Source: Mesorhizobium hawassense | GTDB taxonomy: Bacteria; Pseudomonadota; Alphaproteobacteria; Rhizobiales; Rhizobiaceae | NCBI RefSeq assembly: GCF_003289945.1 | Contig: NZ_QMBP01000031.1 | Span: 1 to 40,375, forward strand | Direction: 5' to 3' | Length of the DNA stretch: 40,375 nt | Shown: positions 33,897-40,375 of the stretch, piece after piece | Position numbering within the stretch: position 1 is the stretch's first letter | How the letters are laid out: each line of letters begins with the position of its first letter | Translations under genes and position numbers: made by a program | The notes under the pieces: model-generated | Database searches by the model: none | Seen by the model: only the letters and a program-made list of their open reading frames with translations | Told to the model about the DNA's origin: nothing

Positions 33897-34583
33897 TCAC
33901 CGACCGTCGGGCCGCGATGATTCCGCCGGCCGAGGCCCGAGCGGCACCAGAAGCTCGCCGCTCGGATTGGTCGCGGAAACGCCCTTCTTCAAGAAAAACA
34001 GCTCGCGCCCGGAGGAGATTTTCGGCACCTTCGGGGGCCGGGATTTGTCCTTGAACGCCTGCATATCGTCTGCCGAAACGCCTGCGGCCTCGAGCTGTTC
34101 GAGATACAAAACCGTCTCCCTCGGCAGCGATTTTCCACGCTGCAAATGCGCCTCATAGCGCTCCGGTCCGGCATTGTAGGCCGCGAACAGACCGGGAAAA
34201 CCGAAGCGATCGAACATGGCGCTAAGATAGGCGGTCCCGGCCAGAATGTTGTCGCGCGGATCGGCCGGATCGGCCCCGAGACCATGCTCGACGCGCAGCT
34301 CCTCATAGGTGCCGGGCATGACCTGCATCAAACCGATTGCGCCGGCGCGCGATGTGATCGGCCGCCCGTCGAGCATGGTTTGCCCACGGCTTTCTGCGTC
34401 CATGACGGCATAAATCCATGACTGCGGAATGCCGAAGCGGCCGCTTGCCTCGGATACGAACCGCTGCCATCGTGCCAGTTGCGGACCTTGGGAGATGACG
34501 GCCGGCGGCGCGCCGGTGGCGGCGGAACAGGCGCATGGCGCGAAGGACGCCATGCCCAGCATCAGCAGGATCACCCGGCCCAT
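33897..34583 (-). CDS. Lytic transglycosylase (SLT domain), conjugative transfer
   Basis: A 228-residue periplasmic protein: signal peptide (about 1-22, MGRVILLMLG...CACSAA), then a soluble lytic transglycosylase domain with the catalytic Glu64 (MDAESRG), GAIGLMQVMPGTY (81-93) and AAYNAGPERYEAH. It opens peptidoglycan for the mating channel. The ATG at 34583 overlaps the traF stop by 13 bp (ATGGGCCGGGTGA); longer frames upstream to 34715 lie over traF and are unlikely. Similar proteins pair with TraF on rhizobial elements. Confidence 0.85.
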   Translation of the reverse strand: MGRVILLMLGMASFAPCACSAATGAPPAVISQGPQLARWQRFVSEASGRFGIPQSWIYAVMDAESRGQTMLDGRPITSRAGAIGLMQVMPGTYEELRVEHGLGADPADPRDNILAGTAYLSAMFDRFGFPGLFAAYNAGPERYEAHLQRGKSLPRETVLYLEQLEAAGVSADDMQAFKDKSRPPKVPKISSGRELFFLKKGVSATNPSGELLVPLGPRPAESSRPDGR

Positions 34584-35119
34584 AGCGGCACGAGCCTCCC
34601 GACGATGTTTGCGGCCGGCACCGGCCCGAAATACCGGCTGTCGAAAGAGCCGGGAGCGTCGCCGCCGATCAGGAAAACCTCGTCGCTGGCGAGCGGCCGA
34701 CATTCGTTCCACCACGACAACGGGCGGCCCTTACTGTCGGTTTTCAGGCGGCGCGCGGCGATCTTGCCGCCGATGATGATTGCGTCATTGAAGGCGCAGA
34801 CATGCTCGCCGGGGAGTGCCGCGACGCGCTTCACCAGGGGCACGCTGCGGGGCAGATAGCCGCGCTGATCGGCGAGCTGACCGACCATATTCGGCATGCG
34901 GACAAGCACGAAATCGCCCGTGCGAGCCGCGCCCAGGCCAAGGCCATAGAGTCCAACCGGCGCGCTAGCCGAGGCATTCCAGATCAGTATCGGGGCCGGT
35001 TTGGCGACTGCAGTGATGAAGATCAGGACCAAGCCGATGCTTGCGGCGGCAAGCGTCTTGCGCGCGCGAACGCGCCGCAAGCCGCTGCCGGTCAGGTAGA
35101 GGGAAGGCCGCGCCATCAT
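34571..35119 (-). CDS. traF: TraF-type conjugative transfer signal peptidase (S26)
   Basis: A 182-residue membrane-anchored serine protease. A membrane segment at about 22-40 is followed by the nucleophile Ser52 in NASASAPVGLYG and the general base Lys97 in PLVKRVAALPGE, then the family motif VFLIGGDAPGSFDSRYFGPVP. TraF processes pilin for plasmid transfer. The ATGATG start overlaps the stop of the HTH gene upstream. It belongs to a tight leftward set: HTH, TraF, transglycosylase. Confidence 0.87.
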   Translation of the reverse strand: MMARPSLYLTGSGLRRVRARKTLAAASIGLVLIFITAVAKPAPILIWNASASAPVGLYGLGLGAARTGDFVLVRMPNMVGQLADQRGYLPRSVPLVKRVAALPGEHVCAFNDAIIIGGKIAARRLKTDSKGRPLSWWNECRPLASDEVFLIGGDAPGSFDSRYFGPVPAANIVGRLVPLWAG

Positions 35120-35361
35120 GCCCGGCCTCCGCGATTTTCACCGGAGTCGGAGGTTGGCGGCCGGCCTTTCGACCAGGCGTCGAGCTCGTCGATGTGGTAG
35201 CGGACGAAGCGGCCATGCTTGCGAAATTGCGGGCCGTTGCCCGTGAGCCGCATCTTTTCCAGAGTGCGCTGGGAGAGCCCAACATAGAAGGCGGCCTGCG
35301 CGGTGTTGAGAAACGGGCTGCCCTTCTTGGCGCGGGCGGCGCGCTCGTTTTCGTCGTCCAT
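35116..35361 (-). CDS. Excisionase/AlpA-like helix-turn-helix protein
   Basis: An 81-residue protein of the HTH_17 (MerR-like excisionase) type: FLNTAQAAFYVGLSQRTLEKMR forms the helix-turn-helix and GPQFRKHGRFVRYHIDELDAWS the wing. Such proteins on integrative elements act as excision or transfer activators; here it sits first in the traF operon, so it may regulate transfer. Its stop overlaps the traF start. Confidence 0.8.
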   Translation of the reverse strand: MDDENERAARAKKGSPFLNTAQAAFYVGLSQRTLEKMRLTGNGPQFRKHGRFVRYHIDELDAWSKGRPPTSDSGENRGGRA

Positions 35362-35484
35362 GGTGGTCCTCGTTTCGCTGATTGGAGACTGCGGCGAGGA
35401 TCAGCGAACGAGAGCGCTTGCGGGACGGGCGAAGAGTCGGCCTGGAGTTTTCGCCGCCCCTTGGAAGGCTGGACGGCTTGAAAG

Positions 35485-35513
35485 GGGCCCCCGCGCCTGT
35501 GGCGCGGGGGCCC
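35485..35513 (-). terminator. Strong GC hairpin downstream of DUF736 gene
   Basis: GGGCCCCCGCGCC (35485-35497), loop TGT, GGCGCGGGGGCCC (35501-35513): a perfect 13-bp stem just after the DUF736 stop at 35520. On the minus strand it is followed by CCTTTC rather than a full T-run. Another inverted repeat, CTCGTTTCGCTGAT with a matching arm near 35398-35411, lies between this hairpin and the HTH gene. Confidence 0.5.
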
Positions 35514-35519
35514 GTCCGC

Positions 35520-35843
35520 TCAGTCGGCCGGGTTCCAGATGATGGCATAGGTCTCGTCGTCATCCTGGCCGGCGGCGCGGCCGAGATTGGCGTAGAGTTT
35601 TCGTGGACCGAACTCGGGGGCGGCGATCGACAGGCTCACATAGTCCTTGCCGGAGGCCTCACCGGTCCTGATCCAGCCGGCGCCGACCTCGACGCCTTGG
35701 GTCAGCACCCTAAAGTCCGGATGGGCGTCGGCGCTCTTTGACTGGTTGGGGACGATGGCGATGTCGGCGCGGACGCTGAGCGTCTTGAGCTGGCCCTTGT
35801 AGCTGCCGTTTTCCTGCTTGGTGACGTATCCGATCGCGGTCAT
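35520..35843 (-). CDS. DUF736 family protein
   Basis: A 107-residue protein beginning MTAIGYVTKQENGSYKGQLKTLS and ending with NLGRAAGQDDDETYAIIWNP, the DUF736 pattern frequent in rhizobial plasmids and integrative elements, often near transfer and ParB genes. It has a ribosome-binding site (AAAGGAAA). The leader carries one arm of a 21-bp inverted repeat (35866-35886). Function unknown; probably a small single-domain beta protein. Confidence 0.85.
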   Translation of the reverse strand: MTAIGYVTKQENGSYKGQLKTLSVRADIAIVPNQSKSADAHPDFRVLTQGVEVGAGWIRTGEASGKDYVSLSIAAPEFGPRKLYANLGRAAGQDDDETYAIIWNPAD

Positions 35844-35865
35844 TTCGAAGTTTCCTTTTGTGCTT

Positions 35866-36096
35866 CGCCGGGGACCATTCCCCTGCGATGGCGGACCGTG
35901 ATGGGCGCGTCCGGCCCGCCCGAACCTGAAAAGGCCGAAGCGTCAGCGGAGGACCCGAGCGGACGGCTTTTTTGAAGCGAAGCGGCGCGAGGAGCCGCTG
36001 CAGGCGGCGGGGAAAAAAACTGTCAGCCGAGGGTTTCGGACGGGGCGGATCCGCCCATAGGTCGACAAGCCAGCCGCAGGGGAATGGTCCCCGGCG
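35866..36096. repeat. Perfect 21-bp inverted repeat pair
   Basis: CGCCGGGGACCATTCCCCTGC at 35866-35886 and its exact complement at 36076-36096, 189 bp apart. The left copy lies in the leader of the DUF736 gene; each copy contains the smaller palindrome GGGGAnnATTCCCC-like core (GGGGACCATTCCCC). Sequence identity over all 21 bases is not by chance. Confidence 0.75.
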
Positions 36097-36337
36097 AGCA
36101 TTGGAGACACGTCAGAAGACGCGGTCGCGGCAGCCAGTCAAAGGCCACGGCAATGCGGGAATGCGAACGCTTCGGCACCGCTCCAACGCGATCATGCGCA
36201 GGCAGCAAGCGCAAGATTGCCGCTGCCTGATCGGGTGTTTGTCGGAGGTCAGTCGCCGGCCGTAAAGTAAAACCGGAGCGGCGCTGCGCGGTCCGGCAAG
36301 GCACTTTGCCGCACGCTCGATGTGCCCTCAGTACGAA

Positions 36338-36368
36338 CAGGCGGCGACGCCAGAAGCGTCGCCGCCTG
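36338..36368 (-). terminator. Hairpin downstream of ParB-like gene
   Basis: CAGGCGGCGACG (36338-36349), 7-nt loop, CGTCGCCGCCTG (36357-36368): a perfect 12-bp stem 13 bp beyond the ParB-like stop at 36381. No T-run follows on the minus strand, so the stem may act as a transcript end or a Rho-dependent/processing structure. Confidence 0.5.
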
Positions 36369-36380
36369 CATTGCCAAGGA

Positions 36381-38111
36381 TCACTCAGACATAAACAGCG
36401 TCTGGATTTTCGCCCACTGGTCGGCGGTGCGGAAACCGCCGCGTTCGGTGTAGCTCGACACCGGGAACACCATCCAGCGCGGCAACCAGCTGTCCATCTT
36501 GCGCCTGCCGTTCTCGCCCGACAGGAAGTCGCGGATGATCTTTTTTTGCGTCTTCACCTTCTCCGGGGATTTGCCCTCGGCCACGTCGTTACCGCCAACT
36601 TCGGCGAGCATTTGGTTGGTGATTTGCCTGTCGCGCAGCAGCTCAAAAAAAGCTTCGTCCGGCTGCCAATGGCTGCGCATATCGAGCTCAAGGTGATTGC
36701 CAAGCGCTTCGACAATGGCGCTGCCGGCCGCCAACGTCTCGGCCATCACGAGCGCCAGAACGCGCGAGACATCGTCGTCCGAAAGCGCCAGCAGGCGGGC
36801 AAGGACGTTCGCCAGCGCGAAACCATCGCCCTTGCCGCCGGCGACCGGAGCGTTCTCGTCGGGTTGCCCAAGCAGCGTCAAAACCGCGCGCCGCTTTTCG
36901 GCAAAGGCCGCTTCGGCCTTGCTAGCCGCAACGCTTGCGGCGACCGTCTCGTTGGCGGCGCGTTGCGGATCGGGACGCACCTGCCACAGGCTCGAACCGG
37001 CAATGGTATGGGCCACCATCAGGCGCAGCGCGACACCCGGATGATCCAGCAGACTGACGCGCACGGCGGCGTGACGGTGCAGGTCGACATAGTTCTGCAT
37101 CGTTCCGCTAAGCTCGGGGCGTGACGGTTTTGCGGGCTGTTCGGCCTCTTCCGACGCCTCGCCGTTCGAGCAGGCGCGGCGGGCCTCCTTGCGCGACAAA
37201 TAGCCTTCATGACACTCGACCTCGCCGCGCTGGGAGACGGTGATGACGATCTTGCCGCCATTCTTCCTCGGCGTCTTTTCGTAGTCCCATGAATGAAAAT
37301 ACAGGCCGGGTTCCAACACTTCGACGGAGAACCAACCGGCCTCCAGATAGGTGTCCCGCTTCGCCGCGATGGCCTCGTTCTGCTTTTGCCAGAAAAGGTC
37401 CGCATCGGCGAAATAGCTGTCCTCACCGAACAGATCGGAGACGATGAGGCCGGGATAATCCTCGATGGCAAACAGCGCCACCTTGGTCGATATTGACTGG
37501 CCACCGAACAGCCATTGCTTCAATTGCCAGCCGCGCGGGGTATGTTGCTCGGGGTCGGCATAAAGCGCCAGCCAGTCCTTCTGTTGCGCCTTGGACGCCA
37601 TGGTCAAATGGCGCACCGTCTCGTTGTCGATCTCCTCGCGGCGATAGGCCTCGCGTATCTTCGGCAAAAGTTCGCCGAGCGCCAGAATGCGTTTCACCCG
37701 ATGCTCGGTGAGGCCGAAGGTGGCGGCGATATCTGAGACGGTGCGGCCCTCCTTGATGAGGCGGGTAAAAGTCTCCCATTGCGAGACCTCGTCGGGGTCA
37801 AGACGGGCGATGTTCTCGATCAGCGAGGCCTCCAACGCATCGGCATCGTCACCATCCTCCATGATGGCGCAGGGCAGCGGTTCGGCCTCGCCGCGCTCGT
37901 CGGCTACGATTTTGGCCGCGAAATAGCGGCGCCGTCCGGCGACGATCTCGAAACTGTCCGGAGATCCGTTCGGCCGCACCAGAAGCGGCACGAGCACACC
38001 GCGGGCCCGTACGGAAGGCAGGATGTCAGCAATGTCGGGCGCGCGTTTGGAATGGCGCATGTTGATGGCGGAAACGCTCAACTGGTCTATTGAAACATGG
38101 GCAAGCTGCAT
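36381..38111 (-). CDS. Large ParB/RepB/Spo0J-family protein
   Basis: A 576-residue ParB-like protein. The N-terminal ParB domain (about 1-100) has INMRHSKR and FEIVAGRRRYFAAK, where chromosomal ParB binds CTP (GERR-type box), then an HTH with VSDIAATFGLTEHRVKRILALG (about 130-160). The long C-terminal part (about 200-576) has no motif I know. Related long ParB-like proteins are typical of rhizobial plasmids and ICEs; no ParA partner is in the window, so a role in partition is not proven. The ATG at 38111 has AGGAG; the frame is open to 38147. About 0.2 kb separate it from ardC. Confidence 0.83.
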   Translation of the reverse strand: MQLAHVSIDQLSVSAINMRHSKRAPDIADILPSVRARGVLVPLLVRPNGSPDSFEIVAGRRRYFAAKIVADERGEAEPLPCAIMEDGDDADALEASLIENIARLDPDEVSQWETFTRLIKEGRTVSDIAATFGLTEHRVKRILALGELLPKIREAYRREEIDNETVRHLTMASKAQQKDWLALYADPEQHTPRGWQLKQWLFGGQSISTKVALFAIEDYPGLIVSDLFGEDSYFADADLFWQKQNEAIAAKRDTYLEAGWFSVEVLEPGLYFHSWDYEKTPRKNGGKIVITVSQRGEVECHEGYLSRKEARRACSNGEASEEAEQPAKPSRPELSGTMQNYVDLHRHAAVRVSLLDHPGVALRLMVAHTIAGSSLWQVRPDPQRAANETVAASVAASKAEAAFAEKRRAVLTLLGQPDENAPVAGGKGDGFALANVLARLLALSDDDVSRVLALVMAETLAAGSAIVEALGNHLELDMRSHWQPDEAFFELLRDRQITNQMLAEVGGNDVAEGKSPEKVKTQKKIIRDFLSGENGRRKMDSWLPRWMVFPVSSYTERGGFRTADQWAKIQTLFMSE

Positions 38112-38311
38112 GGTCTTTCTCCTGTAGCTCTGGTTGGAGTTTCCCAATCCGCGAGGCCGGAGGCCGAGCGGCGGGTGGGTTTGCGCCTAGTGACGCATGG
38201 TTCCGCCCAGTCGGGCGGAAGCTCGGGAAAGGAAATCGAAAGAGCGGCGGCGGCATGCCGCAGAAGCCGCTCGGCCTCGTTGATGTGGGGCGCGAAAAGG
38301 ATCGAGCGCGC

Positions 38312-39274
38312 TCATGCCGCGATCTCGGTTTGTGCCTCGCTTTCGGCATTGGGGTTGAAGGCGAGCAGGAAATCGGCGGCTTTCGAGGCAAGGCTGGCGG
38401 CACGGAAAATGGCGCGGTTGTCCTCGCGCAACACCTCGAGCCACGAGGCGATATAGTCGGCATGGCGCACGGTCGGCTCGATGCCGAGGCGCGAGCAGGT
38501 AAACGCTGCGGTGAGCTCAGCCACCAGTTCTTCCCGCGCATAGGCCTGGCTGCCAAACGAGCCGGAGAAGTCGCGAGCAAGCCGGGTCGGGTGCCCCGTC
38601 CAGTGGCCTAGTTCGTGCAGAACCGTGCGGTAATAATTGACCGGCTCGAAGAAGGCGGGCTGCGGCGGCAGTTGCACGAAATCCGCACCCGGCATGTAGA
38701 AAGCACGGTCGCCGCCGATGCGGATATCGGCGCCACAGGCGCGCATCAGCGCCTGGGCCTGCGGGATGATCTGACGTTCGGGCAGCGGCTCCGCGCTGCT
38801 GTAAAGATGCTCGGGCAGGCCTTCGCACTGCGCGACATTGAAGACGGTAAAGCGCTTCAGGAAGGGCACCGCCTGCGGCTCGGCGTCTTGTTGTCTGGCG
38901 CGTTCCTTCTCGTCCTTCGGGACAAAACGGTCGGCATGCACAATTGTCGTGCCGTGCTCGCCTTTCCTGACATTGCCGCCAAGCGAAAGCGCCTGCCGGA
39001 AGGTGAGCCAGTTCTGGCCCGGGTAGCCCCGCTCGATCACCGCGCCCCACAGGATCAGGATATTGATGCCGGAATAGCTGCGCCCAGTGGCGGCGTTCTT
39101 TGGCAGGCCAAGGCTGGCCTTCGCCCCGCCCCATGGCTTGACCCAAGGCACCGAACCCCGCTCCAGATCGGCAATGATCCGATCGGTGATTTCGGAATAG
39201 AGGCTGCGCTTAAGCGGCTCGCCCCTCTTCCCACCAACGTCTCCACGGGCACCGCGTTTGCCGGTCTTGCGCAT
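38312..39274 (-). CDS. ardC: ArdC-like antirestriction protein
   Basis: A 320-residue protein. The N-terminal ssDNA-binding ArdC domain (about 23-150; SLYSEITDRIIADLERG, VPWVKPWGG, NAATGRSYSGIN) is followed by a zincin-like domain with HELGHWTGH (220-228) and a later Glu in ELVAELTAAF. ArdC protects incoming single-stranded element DNA from restriction. The ATG at 39274 has GGAG nine bases upstream; the frame extends to 39466 but that part overlaps repeats. It is the first visible gene of the transfer block, expected early after entry. Confidence 0.88.
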   Translation of the reverse strand: MRKTGKRGARGDVGGKRGEPLKRSLYSEITDRIIADLERGSVPWVKPWGGAKASLGLPKNAATGRSYSGINILILWGAVIERGYPGQNWLTFRQALSLGGNVRKGEHGTTIVHADRFVPKDEKERARQQDAEPQAVPFLKRFTVFNVAQCEGLPEHLYSSAEPLPERQIIPQAQALMRACGADIRIGGDRAFYMPGADFVQLPPQPAFFEPVNYYRTVLHELGHWTGHPTRLARDFSGSFGSQAYAREELVAELTAAFTCSRLGIEPTVRHADYIASWLEVLREDNRAIFRAASLASKAADFLLAFNPNAESEAQTEIAA

Positions 39275-39804
39275 GACAAAAATCTCCGCTCGCCAATCTC
39301 GCTGCGCCCTTCCCCGGAAGCGGGGTGGGCGGCGAGAACGACCGGAAAGGCCCGCCGTCAGAGGCGGCCGGCATCCGTAGGACCGCAACGCAAGTGGAGG
39401 ACCCTGAGCAGAACGCGAAGGGTTGCGGGCCGCCGCGGCGGGCCTAGAAGGGAGAGCCGCCCACACCGCGCCGCCGGGAAGGCCAACCTAAAAAGACAGC
39501 GCCGCCCAAAGGGCGGCGACCATTTGAGCCGAGCGCATCGACCTTTCTTACGCCACGCCTCGGTTTGCTTGAGCCCTAGCAGCGCAGACACCACCTTGTC
39601 GATTTCCCGAGGGGTAGTTCAGAGCTTCATCCCCTCACCTTCCGCAGGGCGGTCTTTCTCGATGAATGGAGACTGCTACGGTTCGGCGGCGAAAGCCTGC
39701 GCCGGTGTCATTTGTGAAAACGAAACGCTTCTTCGGTGACTCGGCCCTCGCAGGGGTCCTTGGCCCCGAGCTAGAGGGAGCTCGGATTGGCTATAACTTC
39801 GGGG
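39275..39804. other. 530-bp region with no clear gene
   Basis: GC-rich. AAGTGGAGGACCCTGAGC at 39392-39409 resembles AGCGGAGGACCCGAGC at 35945-35960. A minus-strand terminator is at 39500-39518. Open frames are short and unlike known proteins. Confidence 0.45.
39500..39518 (-). terminator. Rho-independent terminator (minus strand)
   Basis: CGCCGCCC-AAA-GGGCGGCG is a perfect 8-bp stem; read on the minus strand it is followed by CTGTCTTTTT. This has both stem and T-run. No intact minus-strand gene precedes it in the window, so it may serve a gene lost at the decayed right end. Confidence 0.6.
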
Positions 39805-40070
39805 TGACCCAGCAAGGCAGGGATGCAAGGCTCTTGGCGACCTTAGCAAGACAGTATCCGACGAGGCGACCAAGCTCTCCGAAACGATCCGAACGATGGC
39901 CGGCGTGGTGTTAGGCGCCGTGTTCGGCAACATTAGCTTGATCGTTGCCCGTCTGACACTCCCGGCAAATCGCATGTTTGTCGGGCCGGCAGCGGTTTTC
40001 TGGGGCGGTGCTAGGGCTTTATGTCCTAGCGATGATCGGCAGCGGCTGGCACTACATCTCGGTTCAGCGG
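39805..40070 (+). pseudogene. C-terminal remnant of a membrane protein, frameshifted
   Basis: Reading from 39805, a helix LSKTVSDEATKLSETIR leads into a membrane segment MAGVVLGAVFGNISLIVARL. Near 39990-40000 the frame must shift by one base to continue as GAVLGLYVLAMIGSGWHYISVQR, a second membrane segment with a basic end. The two halves together look like the C terminus of a protein with a membrane hairpin. The N terminus is missing upstream (stop near 39802) and the sequence is cut where the SyrB-like gene ends. No family assigned. Confidence 0.4.
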
Positions 40071-40078
40071 GGACTGCG

Positions 40079-40375
40079 CTATTGCAGTCCGAGTCTTTTC
40101 TTCAATTCCGCGTTCTCCTTGCGTAGACGTTCCGCAAGCATGTTCTTCAGGCGCTTGTTTTCTTCTTCGAGCGCAACCAGGTCCTTGAGATCGTCACCTG
40201 CTGTGGCAGGCAGCCGTGCCTTCTTCTTCCATTGATAATAGGTCTGTTCGGAGGTGCCGGCCTGCTTTACGGCGCTCTTGAGGGTGGCCCCGCCGTTGAC
40301 CGACTTTTCAATTTGAGCGAGCTTTTGGGCACGCTCCTGCTCGGAGTATATTTTTCGACCGGGCCGCACAGGGGC
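40079..40375 (-). CDS. SyrB-like/IS3 OrfA-type protein, 5' end beyond window
   Basis: At least 98 residues: a helix-turn-helix (YSEQERAQKLAQIEKSV and SAVKQAGTSEQTYYQWKKK) followed by a leucine-zipper-like coiled coil (LVALEEENKRLKNMLAERLRKENAELKKRLGLQ, quoted here as EEENKRLKN and AERLRKENAEL). This resembles both the SyrB-like regulators of rhizobia and OrfA of IS3 elements. No OrfB follows downstream, to the left, which favours SyrB-like. The frame is open to the window edge, so the start at 40369 (GTG) may not be the true one. A hairpin, GGACTGC at 40071-40077 and GCAGTCC at 40084-40090, covers the stop. Confidence 0.65.
   Translation of the reverse strand, partial: APVRPGRKIYSEQERAQKLAQIEKSVNGGATLKSAVKQAGTSEQTYYQWKKKARLPATAGDDLKDLVALEEENKRLKNMLAERLRKENAELKKRLGLQ

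Larger units (their letters stand above)
35844..36380. other. 537-bp noncoding region with inverted repeats between ParB-like and DUF736 genes
   Basis: This stretch holds two copies of a 21-bp sequence in inverted orientation (35866-35886 and 36076-36096), a perfect palindrome GGCGGATCCGCC near 36044-36055, and the hairpin at 36338-36368. I see no convincing gene. The layout leaves room for an oriT, a partition site or a promoter with regulatory RNA, none of which can be shown. Confidence 0.5.

Noticed and set aside
31113..33920. 935-codon open frame on the plus strand
   Set aside because: It runs antisense through the DUF1403 gene, the intergenic gap and the whole relaxase gene. The relaxase reading has clear catalytic motifs, this one has none.
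35844..36380. Origin of transfer (oriT)
   Set aside because: Position and repeats would allow it, but I can match no known nick region, so it is not called.
36381..38111. A ParABS or RepABC replication/partition locus
   Set aside because: Only a ParB-like gene is present; there is no ParA, RepC or clear centromere repeats.
38615..39739. 374-codon open frame on the plus strand
   Set aside because: Antisense to ardC and its GC-rich leader; no domain recognised.
40079..40375. Complete IS3-family insertion sequence
   Set aside because: Only an OrfA-like or SyrB-like frame is present; no OrfB follows in its direction and no terminal repeats are seen within the window.
1..40375. CRISPR arrays, tRNA or rRNA genes
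   Set aside because: No regularly spaced repeats and no tRNA or rRNA sequence was noticed on reading through the window.

Overview
The window looks like an accessory segment of a mobile element (an integrative and conjugative element or a large plasmid) from a Rhizobiales-type alphaproteobacterium. The reasons are its high GC content, the set of alphaproteobacterial families (DUF1403 with a ScpB paralog, an RlxS-type DUF3363 relaxase, TraF, DUF736, a large ParB-like protein, ArdC, a SyrB-like regulator) and two inferred Zur boxes. I ran no searches; family calls rest on motifs and overall sequence character that I recognise.

Layout. 1-843 is a scar: the tail of a serine recombinase lies beside a znuB gene whose 3' part is lost. 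827-5809 is a zinc-starvation cluster. znuC and znuB' diverge from zur, which is followed by two G3E (COG0523) GTPases, a small Cys protein and a thioredoxin-reductase-like flavoprotein. Two Zur-like boxes lie in the divergent promoter and one overlaps the zur start codon. 5810-6874 is largely noncoding, with a possible 56-residue zinc-ribbon gene and a probable non-autonomous transposable element carrying repeated end motifs.

6875-13217 is a defence block: an AbiU2-like HEPN gene, then a CBASS operon on the minus strand (DUF2188 protein, CD-NTase with AGS-C sensor, 2TM-SAVED effector, and an unassigned winged-helix/HEPN-like protein). Diverging from it are an XRE repressor and an ImmA/IrrE-type protease that match CapH and CapP. 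A perfect 20-bp palindrome in the divergent promoter is the obvious operator.

13371-20226 is a polar amino acid ABC importer operon with an atypical alanine-racemase-fold protein and a CapA-family metallophosphatase, controlled by a divergent LysR regulator. 20447-25418 is a plus-strand set of envelope proteins: two lipoproteins, a small basic protein, a membrane-anchored SNase nuclease, a multi-TM coiled-coil protein and a membrane protein with PAN-like Cys clusters. I recognise no named system for the last two. 25528-29629 is a two-gene Hachiman-like defence system (DUF1837 nuclease and large helicase).

29895-39274 is the transfer and maintenance backbone, all on the minus strand: ArdC, ParB-like, DUF736, excisionase-like HTH, TraF peptidase, lytic transglycosylase, RlxS-type relaxase, DUF1403, ScpB. 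The right end holds a frameshifted membrane-protein remnant cut off next to a SyrB-like gene that runs off the window.

The strongest candidates for new biology are the two unassigned genes bracketing the CapHP-controlled CBASS operon, and the coiled-coil/PAN membrane pair just upstream of Hachiman.
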